Assembly (NCBI GenBank): GCA_025716815.1
Contig: JAIXMN010000020.1
Location: forward strand, 558,001 to 622,000
DNA from: Dichotomocladium elegans
Lineage: Eukaryota; Mucoromycota; Mucoromycetes; Mucorales; Lichtheimiaceae
Direction of reading: 5' to 3'
DNA: 64,000 nt
Of this stretch, positions 51,991-62,975 are shown in pieces. The position numbers and the translations under genes are program-made. Each line of letters opens with the position of its first letter. Position 1 is the first letter of the stretch. The notes under the pieces were generated by a model. It did not search any database, was not told where the DNA came from, and saw only the letters and a list, made by a program, of their open reading frames with translations.

Positions 51991-54491
51991 ATGGCAAGTT
52001 CTCGCTCCTCTTCACCTAAACGAGTTCCGGTGTATGACAATTTAGCCGTTGTCCACCAATTGGCCGCTGATCGCAATGACATGCTTGCACCGGGTAATTT
52101 TCAGATCATTACAGGATGCGAATGCGATTTTTGGTACATGATGAATATGCTAAACTTGATTGCGTCTATTATATGTTAGACTCTTCGTCTGTACTTGTCA
52201 TCTATACAGGAGGAACAATCGGTATGAAACACACCAAAGAGCATGGTTATATTCCGGTGAGTTTATACAGCCTGTGCTTTGGATAGACTATCTGATCCAG
52301 ATTTTAGCTACCCAACTACTTTGCTCGAAGCTTGGCGAACATCTTGCAGTTCCATGACCCGACCCATAATCCGTATTCGAGAGCCTCATCGCCTGATTTT
52401 TTTGATGGCCGGACTCAAAAAGAAGAAAAGGAAAAACGTTACAGTTTTGGTACTATGACTAATGTAGTACGTACGGTGGATGATAAGAATGTCCAGACCT
52501 GCCGGGAACTTCCTAGCTTGATCACACCTGTCAGTTTGTACGGAAAGCGTATCAGGTAAGCGCACATACATAGAATGGATGATGTAAGTTCTTCATCGAC
52601 CTAAACCACCTCTTCGTTTACCCAGATACTCCATTCTGGAATACGATCCTCTCTTAGACTCATGCAATATGACAATGGATGGTAACTCGTTTGTAAAAGA
52701 GAGAAAGCCGAGAAGCACATCTGACCTATGAATGTTAAAGACTGGGTGCGAATTGTCCGTGATATCGAAGCAAATTATGAATTCTTTGATTCTTTCATCG
52801 TCCTTCATGGAACAGATACGATGGCATACACCGCAAGCGCACTGAGTTTCTTGCTGGAGGATCTGGGGTACATAACCACGTATTCATCTCTAGGCATGAT
52901 TATTGATATAATGCAGTAAAACTGTCATTATTACAGGATCGCAGGTGCCATTGACCGAAGTGCGGAACGACGCCGTTGACAACTTGCTTGGAGCGCTCAC
53001 GATCGCAGGCCATTTTTTGATACCTGAAGTATGTCTTTACTTTAATCAGAAGCTGTATCGGGGCAACCGTGTCAGTAAGGTTAGCGCCGTTGACTTTGAT
53101 GCGTTCGACTCGCCCAATATGCCTGCTCTGGTAGAACTTGGAATTGATATCAGTATGTGAACTGTACAGTGAAACATATTTGAGAGATCTGCTCATGCTG
53201 ATTTGTCCTTTTCGTCTTATTATGAATAGACGTCAAGTGGCCGCTTGTACTGCGGCCGAGCCGGATATCAAAGCTGCGCACGCACAAGGAGCTGAATCGA
53301 AATGTCACCTCGCTGCGGCTCTTCCCTGGCATTAGCGAGAGTACAGTCCGCACGTTCTTTGCCCATCCTACTCAAGGTGTTGTTCTTGAAACATACGGCG
53401 CAGGTAATGCTCCAGCGCGGCCTGATCTTTTGGCGGCATTGAAAGAGGCTTGCGATCGCGGCGTGGTAATTGTGAACTGCACTCAGTGCCGTAAGGGTCT
53501 GGTCAGCGACTCTTATGCAACGGGCCGCCAGCTCGCTGCTATCGGCGTAGTGGCCGGGGCAGATATGACTCCCGAGTGTGCTTTGACGAAGCTGTCGTAC
53601 CTGCTTGGAAAATGCCCTAACGACCCGAACTATGTCCGTCGGAAGATGACTGAAAATTTGCGCGGCGAACTGACGGTCCAAATGCCACAGCAGCGTTTCA
53701 GCGTGTTTAACCGCACCCATGTCCTGATTGAATTCATGCTCAACTTGAACGAGCGGAGCAAGGCGACTGCAAAATCTGGTCTGGATGGCGTGGAGAACCT
53801 AACCATGCCCATCGAAGAGGAGCTGGCGGCAGAAAAAGCGTTGCTTCCGATGATGCTGTGTTCGGCAGCAGCAACAAATGATATCGAGGGTCTGCGGGAG
53901 TTGTTAGACAGCGACTTCGGGGATTTAATCAATCTAAACACGATGGATTATGAGGGAAAGAGCCCACTGCACCTAGCCTGCCGGGAGGGCAACGTGGCCG
54001 TGGTAGAATTCCTGCTTCTCCATGGGGCTTCTATCCATGCGCGAGATCGAAAGGGTCATACACCGCTTTTTGTGGCAGTCACCGAAAAGCGGGCTAGCGT
54101 AGTTGAGGTCTTGCGCAAGGCAGGTGCTCACCTGGCCGAGAGCGAACGGGAAGACATGGGCGTAGTGTGGCTTAGGGCGGTAGCCAAAGGTGATGTGAGA
54201 CTCGTTAGGTTGGCTCTGACGGCGGGGTGGCCTGTTGACTGGGCTGAGCCAGTGGACGGCCGGCGGGCAATCGATGTCGCTGTGAGCTTAAAACGAGTGG
54301 CTGTCGTCAGATGCATCCTGGGCGAAGCTAATGTAGACATTTTGCGGAAGGACCACTGGGGCGTCTCGATAATGGACCGCATTGAACAGGCGAAGAAGAT
54401 ATCTGGGGATGACCCAGCGGTTGTGGAGATAGAAATGCTGCTGAAGAGTCATGTGGCTCGTCGGCGGAATGACGTTCCCCTCTTGCAATAA
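51991..54491 (+). CDS. L-asparaginase with C-terminal ankyrin repeats
   Basis: Type I (cytosolic) asparaginase fused to ankyrin repeats, the arrangement of animal ASPG (60-kDa lysophospholipase). Exons: 51991..52093, 52180..52256, 52308..52555, 52626..52681, 52741..52867, 52917..53152, 53230..54491, giving 702 residues. Catalytic motifs: VLVIYTGGTIGM (first Thr), FIVLHGTDTMAYTASAL (second Thr with Asp), GKTVIITGSQVPLTEVRNDA, and GVVIVNCTQCRKGLV. Ankyrin units follow from about residue 510 (GKSPLHLACREGNVAVVEFL, GHTPLFVAVTEKRASVVEVL). An in-frame Met at 51787 would add 68 residues, including a hydrophobic stretch unlike the family, so I prefer 51991. The enzyme releases aspartate and ammonia from asparagine. 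Confidence 0.92.
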
Positions 54492-54668
54492 AAAGGTGTG
54501 ACCGTGCAAAGAAACGTGCCTGAAATTTTGTGCCACACAAAATGATCTCTTGTGTCGTGTTCAGCGCTTTGCAGTACAGTAAAACCAATCCCTCTCTCCC
54601 GGTCCCTCCTCCTCCCCTCTCCTGCTCCTCTCTCCTGCTCCCCGCACTTCTCCCCTCTCCACATTAGG

Positions 54669-57306
54669 ATGCCAGCATCCCCTTTCATTGCACAGAACCC
54701 CGATGCATACAGATCCGAGCACTTGATACCACAAGAAAGTCTAATTGCTCCCGAGGAACACAGCCAAAAACTCAACGCGACCGCAATGCGCTGCTCGACA
54801 ACAAATGCCTCAGTGGCACAATCAGAAGACGATAATGACAACACATCCGACAGTCTTAGTACAGAAGCACTGTCGGCACAGTCTTTAGATTCATTCAGTA
54901 TGACATCCGTTGACTCATCATCTGAAGACCATGTTGTTTCTTCTGTGCCTGTCACGCTCGATCGAATATTCCGAGACAATCTCAGTGTCGAAATGCTCAT
55001 GCTCTACGAAGTAAGCAGCAAGTCTTCTTACACGACCACCGCATCAATCTGACATTTTCATGTTAATAAGGAGTTGCTCCCGAGCCGGGAAAGCTACGAA
55101 CGACGGAGACAGCTTATTCAGAAGATTGAGCGTCTGCTAAATGACGAGTGGCCCAATCGGGATATCCGTGTACACCTCTTTGGGTAAATTCGAGGAAAAA
55201 AAAATTCCCGTCCAGAACAGAACAGTAGCGGGCTCATAACAGCACACACATGCACCCTGAACAGATCCTCGGCCAATGACCTCGGCACAACCCATTCAGA
55301 CGTCGATCTATGCATTACAACACCATGGAATGGTCTGCGCAACGTGCGCACCCTCGCAAGGCTCTTTGGAAGATGCAAGTGATGCCTTATTTTTTTATTG
55401 TTACGCCGGGGAGAGCTAATTTACTCTATTTCATAGGTGGGATGCAGCACGTGGTATGTGTCCCGCGTGCCAAAGTGCCCATTGTGCGTTTATTTGATCC
55501 CGAAACGTATGTGTCCATGCTTACATTTACTTTTATGTCTTCTGCGTAATTGAAACCTCTTTCCATTCATTTAGCCAACTTGCATGCGACATCAACGTCA
55601 ATAACACCCTAGCGCTTCAAAATACCAAAATGATCAAGACATATGTAGCACTGGACTCCCGCGTCCGTCCGCTCATTATGCTCATCAAATATTGGACCAA
55701 GCAACGAAGATTAAATGACGCAGGTAAAGACCATGTGTAACACGAAAAGGGATAATTAAATTAGATTGTGCTAATAAGAGCGCTATCGATCCTCTCAGCC
55801 AATGGTGGTACCTTGTCAACGTATACATGGACCTGTATGGTGATCAACTTTCTGCAGATGCGTGAACCTCCGATACTTCCTGTACTTCATCAGCTCTCAG
55901 GTGATAAGGATGACAATTCTTTTTTCACAGACGTCGATACTCTCCAAGGTTTTGGAATCGCGAATGAAGAAAGCTTAGGTGGCCTGCTATATGCATTCTT
56001 TAGGCGATATGCAATCGAATTTGATTATGACGAACAGGTGGTTTCAGTAAGACATGGGCAATACCTCTCTAAGGAGGAGAAAGGTTGGAATACAGGGCGC
56101 AATAAGCAGAGTTTCTGTGTTGAAGAGCCATTCAACACAACTCGGAACCTTGGTAACTCGGCTGATCAAGAATCAGTACGAGGATTGGTGGTCGAGTTCC
56201 AGAGAGCATGTTTTCTTTTAGCGAATTGCACTTCCCTTGATTTGGTATGCGAACCCTATGTACCGTCACCTAATGAACCTCGATCACCACTGCCTCCAAC
56301 GTCGGGTGCGTTACCTCCGCCTCAGCCTTCGGCGCTTAATGCAACGTCACCAACCCCTGCACGTCGCATATCTAACGCAGGCTCCCGATCCGTTCATCCC
56401 ATGGACGCATCTCATGGAGAGAACATTTTTACAACACTTAAAACCCATATACCACATACTCAAGCCACGTATGATATCCGGTACTTGAATGTACCTTCTA
56501 GATTACAATTCAACTCACCAACCATTGTCAGCACCTCCATTAGACCAGCGGCAGTTACAAATGCTACGGGCGCTTCCCATCTATCTTTGTATTCACCTAA
56601 ACCATCCAATACTAATATGCGCAAGGGCAGTGTTCCTATGATATGCAATGCTCCATTGGGCAATTCACCACCTGTCGCCATCACCATTGCGCTGCCACCA
56701 CCTTCGTCGGCATCGTATGCGACATCCTCAAGATATATAAAGCCACCCGTACCAGCATCCAGCCTAGCACCTGCCTCCATGCTGCAGCAGAGTTCTCCTA
56801 CGGTGGACAGCATACTTGCACGGTACTGTGACAAGCAGAATACTCGGCGGCGAAGCAGCGCAAGTAGTCATCATAGACATTTCCACAATAGCAACAGCAA
56901 TCGAAGGAGGTCATCGGCAAATGGGCGCCGAACATCTATTGCGGTGACGAATAGCAGCAAGGCCGGGGATTGGCCGACTATATCGCCAACTAGCTCAGTA
57001 AATCAATGCGCGAGTCGCCAGCAGCAGCAGCAACAACAACAACAGCAGCAGCAATCCAATCAACAGCGACGACGACGGTGGTCCACAGTTAAGAAATCGG
57101 GACCGGACGAACCTCCGAAAAAGACAATGGCAGATGTGGTGAAACATACAAACCGGAATGGAAGCACAAATACAAACAATCGTTATAACAAAGAGAACAA
57201 GTCTGACGCAACTCCCTCCAAGCCAACAATCTCTACGACTAATGGGCATGGTCGATCGAGAAGGCGCCATAACCACCCAAACCATCACGGTCATGCCAAC
57301 CAATGA
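54669..57306 (+). CDS. terminal nucleotidyltransferase, Cid1/PAPD-type (TUTase or non-canonical poly(A) polymerase)
   Basis: Adds nucleotides to RNA 3' ends. Exons: 54669..55010, 55071..55183, 55265..55374, 55437..55506, 55575..55723, 55799..57306, giving 763 residues. After a Ser-rich acidic N-terminus comes the DNA polymerase beta-type active site HLFGSSANDLGTTHSDVDL, with the third Asp in LACDINVNN. The central domain reads RPLIMLIKYWTKQRRLND and GTLSTYTWTCMVINFLQ. The PAP-associated domain includes GGLLYAFFRRYAIEFDY. The intron 55375..55436 needs a GC donor (T|GCAAGT) to give RCGMQHVVCVPRAKVPIVRL, the family wording. The C-terminal 300 residues are low-complexity with a polyglutamine tract (CAG/CAA near 57020-57052) and basic patches. 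UTP or ATP preference cannot be told from the sequence. Confidence 0.9.
57020..57052 (+). repeat. CAG/CAA repeat encoding polyglutamine
   Basis: In-frame run of eleven CAG or CAA codons in the disordered C-terminal tail of the nucleotidyltransferase. Mixed codons suggest it is moderately stable. Confidence 0.95.
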
Positions 57307-57729
57307 ACCATCTAAATACTGTAAAAAAAATCTGCAATCTTCATCTCTATGTGTACTATCAATTTTTCTCCTGTTATTGTTTTATTCTTTCACTATTTCA
57401 AATTGTACAGTGCTCTTTCTCCATCTTTCTCTATTTTTAATTTTGTTTACTTCTTCATTCCCCTTTTTTTAACGAAAAGAAAAACAAAAAACACTCATAT
57501 TTTCAATAAAATTGCATTGCAACATCATGCCCATATACTGTACAGCCATTTCAAAAAAAAAAATTGCTGATTTTGAATTTTTAGTCGTGTTCAAGAGTGA
57601 TGTCAATAATAAAATCGTGCATGCGGGCGATTTTTTAATGAAGATGAACAAGGGCATGCTGAAGATGAGAATGGGGTTGAGCCCATGGATCTTGTTGTTG
57701 ACGACGAGGTTATTCGCGATCGAAACTAG
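57307..57729. other. 3' flank of nucleotidyltransferase
   Basis: AT- and pyrimidine-rich sequence with poly(A)-like runs (57474-57490, 57554-57563), suited to a 3' UTR and terminator region, merging into transposon-derived DNA from about 57590. Confidence 0.5.
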
Positions 57730-58611
57730 ATGAAGAAACCTCCAGGGTGGCTTAATCCTGTAATGCACCCAGTTACGGATAAGGGGAACAATGAAGATAT
57801 TGTTATGGGGCTATACAATAAGAAATACTGCACAGTTTATTCTAATGAAGATAAGGCTAGATCTATTTTTCAGCAATACTTGAATGCTTCTGCTGCTGCG
57901 AGACAATTAGGTATTCATATCGAGCAGCGCAGAGATGGATCAAATGTTGTTACGAAGACCCTGATGGCATCTTGGAGAAGAAGAAAAAATCAGGTCGGCT
58001 CGTGTTCTTTGGGAGGAGTATAAACAATTTCTTTTAAATTACATTGATGAGGATCCTTCTGCTGTAGTAACTCAAGTGGTAGAAATTTTCTCGTAGTACT
58101 GTTTATAATTTAATGACAACACAGTGTAATTCATGTGCAGAGGTAGGATTGGGTCCGAAAGTGGCAGCAAACTGACCTGGATTCTTACAACAAATTGCGT
58201 CTTTCGTGGTAGATCAGCCTTTCACATAAATCTAAGAGGAGGTATGGTTTGGCCAAAGAAGGGAACTCCTCTAGTTGCTTCCGTGCCTATGACGAAAACG
58301 AAAGCAACACCTCTTCTGGGCAAATATCTGCCATCGGTTTGTTTAATGATAGTGTGCGAGTTTCAAAGCGTATAAAAAAGAGAAAGCGTGGGTGTCAGAC
58401 TGCTACTTATAACATGGGAACAGCAACGAGGCATTCTCTTAGCTTCTTAAAAGCAACTGTTGATGAAATGAAGAAGTATCCAGAATTGAAGGGACATTAT
58501 CTTGTCACGGATAATGCTCCTACTCATAGATTCACTGACATAGGAAAATATATCCACTCTCGAGTACACCGATATGTATATGCTCCTTCATACTCGCCTA
58601 AACTATAATTG
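57730..58611 (+). mobile_element. decayed Tc1/IS630-like transposase, family 2, copy C
   Basis: Transposase remnants on the plus strand, in several frames. An N-terminal helix-turn-helix region (NASAAARQLGIHIEQRRDG) is followed by SAFHINLRGGMVWPKKGTPL, where the first catalytic acid motif is disrupted by a small deletion. Then come GQISAIGLFNDSVRV, and HYLVTDNAPTHRFTDIG with YAPSYSPKL near the end, where DNAPTH carries the second catalytic Asp. Related sequence may extend upstream to about 57590. At least three frame changes are needed to read through. A 340-bp part is repeated in inverted orientation at 60573..60912. Terminal repeats were not identified. Confidence 0.72.
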
Positions 58612-59637
58612 ATCTCGGGAGAAATCAGAGCCCCAAGAAAATGTCTTTGGAGAAACCAAGGCCGAAAAAAGAGCTTCTGAAGAAGTCAGAGCCAAAAAAT
58701 AGTCTTTATGTGGTGTTTTAGTTGTTTTTTAAGGTGGGCAGTAAGAATACGATGAGACTCGCAGATGTCTTTTATTCGAATGAAACCGGAATCAAGATCA
58801 TCCATCGCTTCACCTTTATCTACTATTATATGATTTATGGAAGAGGTCCCGTCTTGGCAGGGTACTCGGAGATAGTGGCACTATTATGGATAAGCTGCTC
58901 CATGTGTCTAGATGACTAACATCAAAGACTATGCGTCCTTCTTCCATTCAGAGCATCCTCACGTCTGTAAAACCTCATAAAAGCCTAGTGCAAGAAAATA
59001 GAGGGAGAAAAGGCTGAGGAAATGGATCTGGTTATAACTCGGTGTCATGGATCATTCAATCCGTAATCACTTATGCGATATTATCCCTCTCCAAATTGGA
59101 ACAATCGGGAAAGAGGAAGAGAGCATGGTCGATTACGTGATATTGACTGATTATAGCTGTCTCCTTTGGCTTCTCCTTGTAGGAGTATGGTAACCGGCCT
59201 TATCGGATCGGGATTGTTTCTTGCGAGGTGAACTGTCCTTTTTAAGCGATAGCGTATTGGAAGGAATTGCATCAGCGTTTGATTCATCTTTTCCTAGTCG
59301 ATGCCAGTATTTGGTAATAAAGCCAGGAACGGTGACCTTATAGGGTGTTAGCCATTGGTCGTCTTCAGTGCCATAGCCTTTCTATCGTGCTGAGCATTGT
59401 AGCTTGTACTTCGTATGACCCGTCTAGAGGGATAACTTCGCTTTGATTAATAAGCCTTCATTTCAGAGGACGAGTAATCCCTGGGCAACACGGAGGATCC
59501 TCTTTGTGTCTTTCACAGTACCGTGTGAGGCCCTTCAAAAATGGGTGTCAGTTTGCTTCTTCGGTTCTGGGCTCGCACCATCACGTGGCTCCGTTCCGGA
59601 AAATCAATTTAAATGACTTTTGGTTTATCGCCGTTCT
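58612..59637. other. degraded transposon-rich sequence
   Basis: No intact gene. The minus strand at about 59081-59600 may carry the far C-terminal part of the gypsy polyprotein whose integrase is at 59638..60003, but it is too broken to call. Confidence 0.4.
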
Positions 59638-60003
59638 TTATTTCAAGGCAGAAAAGATGACTTCATGTATATACGCGGCACGCTCCATATATTCCTGGTG
59701 TGTCGATACTCTGTCCTCATTGGCACCATTACGTCGGTAATCCTTCTTCTCATTAATTCGTCGTGCGAACATCAGCGAGAATGGCGAGGAGACCAACCTC
59801 TCGGAGATATGGCTATTGATTTCCAGTTGTGTACTGGGAACGTAGAAGGTCCAGTCTTTACCTGCGCCTTCAATTTTCTTGTGAATGACATTCAGAGTCA
59901 TTTGTACCCAGCGTTCTGCAATCCCATTAGCGCGCGGGTGATACGGTGTAGTAAGCCGATGGTCGATAACGGCGTGGTCATTGAATACAACGCTCTCTGT
60001 CAT
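59638..60003 (-). mobile_element. Ty3/gypsy integrase remnant
   Basis: Minus-strand ORF of 121 residues from a retrotransposon polyprotein. It contains IDHRLTTPYHPRANGIAERW, the integrase core segment with the catalytic Glu, followed by VQMTLNVIHKKIEGAGKDW and FYVPSTQLEINSHISERL. The N-terminal zinc finger, the first catalytic Asp and the reverse transcriptase are not readable upstream, and no long terminal repeats were recognised, so the element is truncated and inactive. Confidence 0.8.
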
Positions 60004-60184
60004 CGCTCCAATTTAGAAAATATGATTGGAGGAAACTTCGAACGCAAACCGATATTGCCAGGAAAACGAAAGTACGACAGCGATACCACGGACGCCATTG
60101 TATTCCCGAATTTGGCGCCACTCATTCACCGTTCTCCTTACTGCAACACGCATCATTTTAATTTAAATAATGATATAGCTGCAT

Positions 60185-60523
60185 GTGCCACTAATCAAAT
60201 TCGCCTGCGCACTGGTCTTAGCTGGTGCCATCTTGTTGAATATCACTGAAGTGTATGGTCGCACAAAAAACGTCGATATACAGCGTGAAATATCGACTCC
60301 CGAAGATTCAACCCTTCCTCCGTCGTCATCACTATATCCGAACGTCTGGTCATGCGTCAAAAGCACACGAGATGGTCGGAAGCTCATCATTGGTACCCAA
60401 TCCTGTTATGCTCTTGTCACACCAAATTTGCGTTTAGATTGTGAAAGAGATCCCGATGTTGGTCCGTCGTCCTTTTCTTTTGCTACATCAACAATGACAG
60501 CTGGAAAAAGGCACAAAAGCTAG
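60185..60523 (+). CDS. candidate small secreted protein among transposon relics
   Basis: Single ORF of 112 residues starting MPLIKFACALVLAGAILLNI, a convincing signal peptide, with likely cleavage near EVYG-RTKN. The mature part is polar, with a Pro/Ser-rich stretch (TPEDSTLPPSSSLYP) and three Cys (WSCVKSTRDGRKL, TQSCYALV, LDCERDPDVG). I recognise no family. It lies between a gypsy integrase relic and an inverted transposase fragment. A 3' exon is possible because the last residues look atypical. It may be a genuine lineage-specific secreted protein or a chance ORF; the signal peptide is the main support. Confidence 0.4.
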   Translation: MPLIKFACALVLAGAILLNITEVYGRTKNVDIQREISTPEDSTLPPSSSLYPNVWSCVKSTRDGRKLIIGTQSCYALVTPNLRLDCERDPDVGPSSFSFATSTMTAGKRHKS

Positions 60524-60572
60524 CACTTGACAAAGATACAAGATCACTAGAATCATTTTACTTGATTGGACA

Positions 60573-60912
60573 TATACGCTTTGGAACTCGCACACTATCA
60601 TTAAACAAACCGATGGCAGATATTTGCCCAAAAGAGGTGTTGCTTTCGTTTTCGTCACAGGCACGGAAGCAACTAGAGGAGTTCCCTTCTTTGGCCAAGC
60701 CATACCTCCTCTTAGATTTATGTGAAAGGCTGATCTACCACGAAAGACGCAATTTGTTGTAAGAATCCAGGTCAGTTTGCTGCCACTTTCGGACCCAATC
60801 CTACCTCTGCACATGAATTACACTGTGTTGTCATCAAATTATAAACAGCACTACGAGAAAATTTCTACCACTTGAGTTACTACAGCAGAAGGATCCTCAT
60901 CAATGTAATTTA
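60573..60912 (-). repeat. inverted partial copy of transposase family 2
   Basis: Reverse complement of 58035..58374, exactly 340 bp in both places and nearly identical by eye, with only a few substitutions noticed. Both copies share the same lesion in the first catalytic motif. Homology stops sharply on both sides, so this is a duplicated fragment rather than an independent full insertion. Together the two copies form an inverted repeat with arms of 340 bp and a 2.2-kb loop. Confidence 0.85.
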
Positions 60913-61601
60913 GACGAACCCGACTTACCAGTTAAAGCGCCGACGCATTACATCAGTAAAGAATTGTAGAAATGGTGACTTCCTTGCCTGGCGCTGGCTA
61001 TGTAGACAGCTTGAGCGATAACTTTGGTATACATTAGCCCATCCATTTCTTTTTTGTTTCATCAAGACGACACCGAAACTCTAACAATAACCAAGAAGCT
61101 TAATAATCAACCATAATATCGTGGTTCGTGATACAGTTATATTTTCCAACAAAGTTAAAGCGAGGTCACCAGTGAATTGCTGCATAAGGAAAAGACCTAA
61201 TAAACTCACAAATAGTGTATACATTATGTCACTATCTTTTATCGAATGCCGAACCCTCCAATACACAGGATCCCCGCCCGTTCCTAGATGTGTGTATTAA
61301 GAACCCTCGAGTCCACCAATTGAACACTAATACCAATGAGCGAATAAAGATATCTCCTTCACGCTTTGATTATATCATTCATTCCCACTGCAACACGAAT
61401 TATATATATATATACGGCTATCAGACGCCCATTATAACCGAAACGTACATGATTTTCCTAAGTCGCAGGATCACAAAAATAAGATCGCGTTTTGCCCAAA
61501 AGACGCATGATGACAAACCGAATGTCACATGCCTCCGCAGAAAGAAGACGCTTCCATCTCTTCCTTTTGACTCTTTCTCTTTATACACTTTTAAATTCTG
61601 A
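60913..61601. other. spacer in transposon-rich region
   Basis: No supported gene. A short TA run lies at about 61403-61413. Short ORFs here have no motif. Confidence 0.45.
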
Positions 61602-62975
61602 AATGAAGAACCTATTTTTCTCCAAAGATGGTCAAGGTCATGTCGTTGATGAGCGTGGCTGTCCTGAACCTATGAACTATGTTGTTGATGAAGAAATATA
61701 CTCTCTGCGATCCATTTGTTCTCACACGGAAGATATGTGTAACATATTTGCAAAGATAACTACCACACAACAGTCGCAAGCGAAAGGATACATGCATTCG
61801 GATGAAAGAAGCGGGGATCAAGTTCAGTTACACAGCGCACAATGACCAAGACAAGGTCACATTTTTGCAAACGGATGTTTGAGAAGGTCGTGAGTGCATC
61901 AGTTGCTGCAAAACAGTTAGGAATTCATATTTGTTCGGCCCAGCGATGGGGATTACAGTACGAGAAAGACCCTGACAGCACCTTTAAGGAACTTAAACGC
62001 GACAGATCGCTCGCATATTCTCAATGAGGAGCATAGGAGCGTTATTTTAGAATGCATTGATGAGAATGATCCAGTGTTCTAGAGCAGCCGATGGAGCAAC
62101 TGCTTCAAAGGTTTGACGGTCTCAAAATATCTAAAACGACGCTCCATCGATTTATGAAAAACGCATACAATTTGTATTGAAAATGGCTCGGTTTCAGCCT
62201 GTAGACAGGAATAGTGCTGCGAAGATCCAAAAGCGCCATGAGTGGGTACAAAGCATGACATACCCTAAGAAAGGGACACCTGGAATGGTCACAATACGAA
62301 AGACAAGAGCAAAGGCAACCACTATCTTGGGAGCAATCCCAGCATCAGGGATCATTGAATGTAGCTTGCGACTCCCACAGCTACTAACCAAGAAAAGAAA
62401 GAGGGCAGGTCAATCTGAAGGTATGAGCAGAGGAATTGTAACCGGATATTATCTCACCTACCTTAGGGCCACGATGGACGAGATGGATAAATATGAACAT
62501 ATGAAGGGCCATCATTTGGTAATGGACAATGCACTACTCATAAGACTGAGAATATTGATGTGCTTATCTTCCACCATACTCGCCTGAAATCAATCCGACT
62601 GAGCAGTTTCGGTCATTTGTCAAGAGCAGAGTACCGTAAAAGTCAATAGGTTACCCTATCATACCGACTTGTTCCATTCTGTATCTTCTAATATTCTGGA
62701 TCCTCTGTAGATAACGATAACAGCCTAACTCATGTGCTTCGAGAAGAGAGGATATGGGCTTTGGGTGGGGCCGTGGTTTGGATGCACCTGCGCAGATATC
62801 ACCGAACATGACTTCGTCGAGATGCTTTTGTTCATCTGCTTCCTCCGTTGTTTCCCCGATGCTTCTGCCACTGGTGTTGTCGTTGATCCGTCGTCGTCCG
62901 TCGTCGTTCCTTCCTCCAAGCCTTCCGCCATTGTTACCGCAATGACACACCTAGCTGCCTTCGGGGCAAATTGAA
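61602..62975 (+). mobile_element. decayed Tc1/IS630-like DNA transposon, copy B
   Basis: Longer relative of copy A (24.2-25.3 kb, opposite strand). The start reads MKNLFFSKDGQGHVVDERGC. A helix-turn-helix part follows (SASVAAKQLGIHICSAQRWG, then SHILNEEHRSVILECIDEN), then KMARFQPVDRNSAAKIQKRH, GTPGMVTIRKTRAKATTIL and GHHLVMDNA, the second catalytic Asp. In copy B the segment holding the first catalytic motif (DESGFHINMR in copy A) is deleted near 62262. Frameshifts occur at several points. The 300-bp tail (62655-62975) is shared with copy A and carries an opposite-strand ORF (62725..62931). Thus the two copies are inactivated by different lesions. Confidence 0.74.
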
